DNA of 64,000 nucleotides, from the NCBI RefSeq assembly GCF_008704795.1, contig NZ_CP023690.1, forward strand, positions 2,676,501 to 2,740,500, in the 5' to 3' direction. Within the stretch, counting starts at the first letter, position 1. Each line of letters starts with the position of its first letter. Shown in pieces: positions 61,014-64,000 of the stretch. The notes under the pieces are model-generated. The model was given only the letters and a program-made list of their open reading frames with translations, did not search any database and was not told the origin of the DNA. This stretch comes from Streptomyces spectabilis. GTDB lineage: Bacteria > Actinomycetota > Actinomycetes > Streptomycetales > Streptomycetaceae. The position numbers were made by a program, and so were the translations under genes.

Positions 61014-61355
61014 TCAGGCCTTCTCGTTCGCGATGGTCTCGTGGTGGCGGATGACCTCGGCGATGATGAAGGTGAGGAACTTCTCCGCGAAGGCCGGGTC
61101 CAGTTTGGCGTTCTCGGCCAGTTCGCGCAGGCGGGCGATCTGGCGGGATTCGCGGGCCGGGTCGGCGGGGGGCAGGTGGTGGTTGGCCTTGAGGTGGCCG
61201 ACCTGCTGGGTGCACTTGAACCGTTCGGCGAGCATGTGGACGACCGCGGCGTCGATGTTGTCGATGCTGTCGCGCAGGCGGCTCAGCTCGGCGAGCACGG
61301 CGGGGTCGGCCTGGTCGGCGTTGTCGGCGTTGTCGGCGGGGTGCTTCGTGGTCAT
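61014..61355 (-). CDS. Chorismate mutase, AroQ type
   Basis: The enzyme (113 aa) converts chorismate to prephenate on the way to phenylalanine and tyrosine. It is an all-helical AroQ domain: LSRLRDSIDNIDAAVVHMLAE holds the first active-site Arg, then VGHLKANHHLPPADPARESRQIARL with Lys and Arg, and FLTFIIAEVIRHHETI at the end. The N-terminal 20 residues carry a DNADNAD repeat and are probably disordered. A TAGGCT box seven bases before the ATG suggests a leaderless mRNA. The gene lies between pepN and an AraC gene, on the same strand. Confidence 0.93.
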   Translation of the reverse strand: MTTKHPADNADNADQADPAVLAELSRLRDSIDNIDAAVVHMLAERFKCTQQVGHLKANHHLPPADPARESRQIARLRELAENAKLDPAFAEKFLTFIIAEVIRHHETIANEKA

Positions 61356-61362
61356 GGGAGGG

Positions 61363-61368
61363 AGCCTA
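61363..61368 (-). promoter_or_regulatory. -10 box of chorismate mutase gene
   Basis: On the minus strand TAGGCT (61363-61368), a strong Streptomyces -10, lies seven bases before the ATG at 61355. No ribosome site is present, so the message is probably leaderless. The -35 is weak. Confidence 0.5.
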
Positions 61369-62265
61369 CGTTGCCCCGCCGGGCCCGCCCGAGGTGAGCA
61401 TGGGCGGGTCGTCCGGGTCGGGGACGCGCTGTGACCAGCCGCCGGGCACGGTGCGGCCCTGCTGGGCGCGGAAGCGCACCGGGGCGGTGCCGACGCGGCG
61501 GGTGAAGAGGCGGGAGAAGTAGGCGGGGTCGTCGTAGCCGACGCGGCGGGCGACGGCGGCGACGGGCAGCTCGGTGGCGGCGAGGAGTTCCTTGGCGCGG
61601 CCGAGGCGGATGCCGAGGAGGTAGTCCTTGGGGCTGCAGCCGGCGCCGCGGCGCACGGCGGTGCGCAGTTCGGCGGGGGTCATGCCGTGCCGGGCCGCGT
61701 GCTCGGCGATGGACAGCGGCTGGAAGGCGTCGCGGGCCAGGGCCTGCAGGACGGGGTCGCCGTCGGGGGCGAGGTCGGCGCGGGCGCGGCGGAGGGCGAC
61801 GAGGAGTTCGTGGACGGCGGCGCCGGTCTCGACCTCCAGGAGCGGGTTGCCGCGGCGGGCGGCGCGGGCGACGCGGCCGACGACGGCGCGGGCGGCGGCG
61901 GGGTCGGCCAGGGCGACGACGGGCCGCTCGGGTTCGATGTAGCCGAGTTCGGTGTAGGTGGCGGTGGCGGGTCCGGTGAAATCGACGAAGCACTCGTCCC
62001 AGCCGGTGTCCGGGTCGGCGCCGTAGTGGTGCGGCACGCCGGGCACCAGCCAGATCAGGGCGGGCGCGGTGACGGGTGCCCGGCGTCCTTCGGGGGTGGC
62101 GAACCAGCCGCTGCCCGCGCTGACGACGAGGGCGACGTGGTGGTCGAGGGTGCGCGGGCCGACGGCGGGCAGCGTGCCGTGCTGGAGGCCGACGCCGAGG
62201 CACACCAGGCCGAGGCGGTGGTGGACGGGGCTCGGCGTGAAGTAGCGCATCCAGGTGTGGTACAT
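61366..62265 (-). CDS. AraC family transcriptional regulator
   Basis: The product (299 aa) has an N-terminal cupin sugar-sensing domain (residues 1-140; LDHHVALVVSAGSGWFATPE, IWLVPGVPHHYGAD) and two C-terminal helix-turn-helix motifs (LSIAEHAARHGMTPAELRTA and LPVAAVARRVGYDDPAYFSR), ending with the RVGTAPVRFR signature. The ATG at 62265 has GGGAGG ten bases upstream. The gene diverges from a beta-galactosidase gene with a palindrome between them, so it very likely controls that gene in response to a sugar. Confidence 0.94.
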   Translation of the reverse strand: MYHTWMRYFTPSPVHHRLGLVCLGVGLQHGTLPAVGPRTLDHHVALVVSAGSGWFATPEGRRAPVTAPALIWLVPGVPHHYGADPDTGWDECFVDFTGPATATYTELGYIEPERPVVALADPAAARAVVGRVARAARRGNPLLEVETGAAVHELLVALRRARADLAPDGDPVLQALARDAFQPLSIAEHAARHGMTPAELRTAVRRGAGCSPKDYLLGIRLGRAKELLAATELPVAAVARRVGYDDPAYFSRLFTRRVGTAPVRFRAQQGRTVPGGWSQRVPDPDDPPMLTSGGPGGAT

Positions 62266-62358
62266 CCGCTGCCGCCCTCCCGGTCCGTTCGCCGTCGGCC
62301 GCGCCGGGTCACGTCCGGTCGCGGCCCGTCTCGTCCAGTCCAATCGGGCTCGATCTTT

Positions 62359-62368
62359 GTCCATGGAC
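62359..62368. promoter_or_regulatory. Palindrome in AraC/GH35 divergent region
   Basis: GTCCATGGAC is a perfect ten-base palindrome midway between the two divergent genes, within TTTGTCCATGGACCGG. It could be part of the AraC operator. Confidence 0.4.
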
Positions 62369-62424
62369 CGGGCCGCCCGCCAGAGGCAATCGTGGCGGCT
62401 GTCAGCGGACCGGGAGGGGACGGC

Positions 62425-64000
62425 GTGAGCGGCTTCAGGGTGGGCGAGGACGGGTTCGAGCTGGACGGGCGGCCGGTGCGGCTGCTCTCGGGGGCGCTGC
62501 ACTACTTCCGGGTGCACGAGGCGCAGTGGGGGCACCGCCTTGCGATGCTGCGGGCGATGGGCCTCAACTGCGTGGAGACGTACGTGCCGTGGAACGTGCA
62601 CGAGCCGCGTCCTGGCGCGTTCCACGACGTGGAGGCGGTCGGCCGGTTCCTGGACGCCGCGCACGCCGCGGGGCTGTGGGCGATCGTGCGGCCGGGCCCG
62701 TACATCTGTGCCGAGTGGGACAACGGGGGCCTGCCGTCGTGGCTGACGGGGGAGCTGGGGGCGCGCGTCCGGACCCGGGACGCGCGGTATCTGGCGCATG
62801 TGGAGCGCTGGTTCGCGCGGCTGCTTCCGCAGGTGGTGGCGCGGCAGCACGACAGGGGCGGGCCCGTGGTCCTGGTGCAGGTCGAGAACGAGTACGGCAG
62901 CTACGGCTCGGACCAGGTGTATCTGCGCGCGCTCACGGAGCTGCTGCGCGGGCGGGGGGTCACGGCGGAGCTGTGCACGTCCGACGGGCCCGAGGACCAC
63001 ATGCTGACGGGCGGGAGCGTGCCCGGTGTCCTGGCGACGGTGAATTTCGGCTCGCGGGCGCGGGAGGGCTTCGATGTGCTGCGGCGGCACCGGCCCGGGG
63101 GGCCGCTGATGTGCATGGAGTTCTGGTGCGGCTGGTTCGACCACTGGGGCGCGGAGCACGCCGTGCGTGAGCCCGGGGACGCGGCCGGCGCGCTGCGGGA
63201 GATCCTGGAGTGCGGGGCGTCGGTGAACCTGTACATGGCGCACGGCGGGACGAACTTCGCCGGGTGGGCGGGGGCGAACCGGGACGGCGGGGCGCTGCAC
63301 GACGGGGCCCTGCAGCCGGACGTGACGTCCTACGACTACGACGCGCCCGTCGACGAGCGGGGGCTGCCGACCGCGAAGTTCCGGCTGTTCCGCGAGGTCC
63401 TCGCCGGGTACGCGGACGGGCCGCTGCCCGAGCCGCCGCCCGCTCCCCCGGTGCTGCGCGCGCCCGCCGTCGGGCGGCTCGACGAGTGGGCTCCGCTGGC
63501 CGCGGTGGCCGCGCGTCTGGGCGGGCCCGAGGCCGAGCACGCCGTGCCGCCCACGTTCGAGGAGCTGGGGGTCGACCGGGGGCTCGTCCGCTACTCCTTC
63601 ACGCTGCCCGGGCCGCGCGGGCCGTATCCGCTGACCGTGCCGGGGCTGCGGGACCGGGCCGTCGTGTACGTCGACGGGGTGCGGGCGGGGGTGCTCAGCG
63701 AGGACTCCCCCGCCCTGCCCGTCCCCGTGCCGGGGGGTGCCCGCGTCGAGCTGTGGGTGGAGTCCCTCGGGCGCGTCAACTACGGGCCGCGGCTCGGGGA
63801 GGCGAAGGGGCTCACGGGCGGGGTGCTGCACGAGCGGCAGTACGTGCACGGGGTGCGGGCGGTGGGGGTGCCCCTTGGGGCGTTCGACGCGGCGGGCTCG
63901 GTGCCGTGCGCCGGGGGCGGCGGTCAGGGGCGGGCCGGTCTGTACCGGGGTGTGGTGGAGGTGGCAGGGGCGGGGGACGCGGTCCTTTCGCTGCCGGGGT
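62425..64000 (+). CDS. Beta-galactosidase family GH35, 5' part
   Basis: The visible part (525 aa) is a glycoside hydrolase family 35 enzyme, which removes beta-linked galactose. The start is GTG 62425 with GGGAGGGG five bases upstream. The barrel begins LLSGALHYFRVHEAQWGHRL; YVPWNVHEP and VRPGPYICAEWDNGGLPSWL are family blocks. The acid/base is Glu156 in VQVENEYGSYG, and the nucleophile is Glu232 in CMEFWCGWFDHWG. No signal peptide is present, so it acts in the cytosol on imported sugar. The gene continues past the window end. It is divergent from an AraC regulator that probably controls it. Confidence 0.93.
   Translation, partial: MSGFRVGEDGFELDGRPVRLLSGALHYFRVHEAQWGHRLAMLRAMGLNCVETYVPWNVHEPRPGAFHDVEAVGRFLDAAHAAGLWAIVRPGPYICAEWDNGGLPSWLTGELGARVRTRDARYLAHVERWFARLLPQVVARQHDRGGPVVLVQVENEYGSYGSDQVYLRALTELLRGRGVTAELCTSDGPEDHMLTGGSVPGVLATVNFGSRAREGFDVLRRHRPGGPLMCMEFWCGWFDHWGAEHAVREPGDAAGALREILECGASVNLYMAHGGTNFAGWAGANRDGGALHDGALQPDVTSYDYDAPVDERGLPTAKFRLFREVLAGYADGPLPEPPPAPPVLRAPAVGRLDEWAPLAAVAARLGGPEAEHAVPPTFEELGVDRGLVRYSFTLPGPRGPYPLTVPGLRDRAVVYVDGVRAGVLSEDSPALPVPVPGGARVELWVESLGRVNYGPRLGEAKGLTGGVLHERQYVHGVRAVGVPLGAFDAAGSVPCAGGGGQGRAGLYRGVVEVAGAGDAVLSLPG

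Overview
The window is typical Streptomyces chromosome. The G+C content is very high, GTG and TTG starts with GGAGG-type ribosome binding sites are common, TTA codons occur in only two genes that I found, and many families are actinomycete-specific (DUF397/XRE pairs, DUF574 methyltransferases, SPW_0924, DUF6343, PAC2). Two dispersed intergenic repeat classes familiar from Streptomyces are present. The gene order coaE, rpsA, hrpB-side genes, polA, liv operon, ANTAR regulator, pyruvate kinase is a conserved core block. No phage, plasmid, CRISPR or biosynthetic mega-cluster is visible.

Layout. 0-9.8 kb: the 3' end of gltD, a DUF574 methyltransferase, a whiJ/abaA-type developmental cluster (XRE regulator, DUF397 protein, divergent HATPase with an early TTA codon), small unknowns, DUF899, a P450, an amidohydrolase and an exo/endonuclease-phosphatase. 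9.8-22 kb: secreted enzymes (PI-PLC-like, metallophosphoesterase, GH6), a short protein ending in an amyloid-signalling-like motif, an MFS/TolB pair, RidA-GNAT, a YfcC carrier overlapping an M20 peptidase, an S4 RNA-binding protein and an acyltransferase. 22-33 kb: small membrane and TPR proteins, coaE, PAC2, a beta-helix protein, rpsA with a clear promoter and structured leader, a methyltransferase, hrpB, and DUF3068 with SPW_0924. 33-49 kb: a lytic transglycosylase, a degenerate noncoding repeat array, polA, an FdhF/YdeP oxidoreductase, a thioesterase, the livKHMGF branched-chain amino acid operon and pdtaR. 48.7-64 kb: tRNA-Leu(CAA), a LAGLIDADG-like protein with a TTA codon, pyk, SIMPL, a Tat-exported 5'-nucleotidase, an orphan siderophore-type decarboxylase/N-hydroxylase pair, an NmrA reductase, aminopeptidase N, chorismate mutase, and an AraC regulator divergent from a GH35 beta-galactosidase cut by the window end.

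How the parts work together. The liv genes overlap or nearly abut and end at a strong hairpin, forming one uptake operon. YfcC and the M20 peptidase are translationally coupled, suggesting uptake with hydrolysis. The AraC/GH35 pair looks like a self-contained sugar-responsive unit. The whiJ-type cluster and the LAGLIDADG gene both depend on the rare UUA codon and so on the developmental tRNA bldA. The most unusual items are the tRNA-linked TTA-containing LAGLIDADG protein, the amyloid-motif protein, the degenerate repeat array upstream of the transglycosylase, and the orphan decarboxylase/hydroxylase pair. No single complete undescribed multi-gene system stands out. Coordinates of repeats and hairpins were read by eye; no searches or folding calculations were run.
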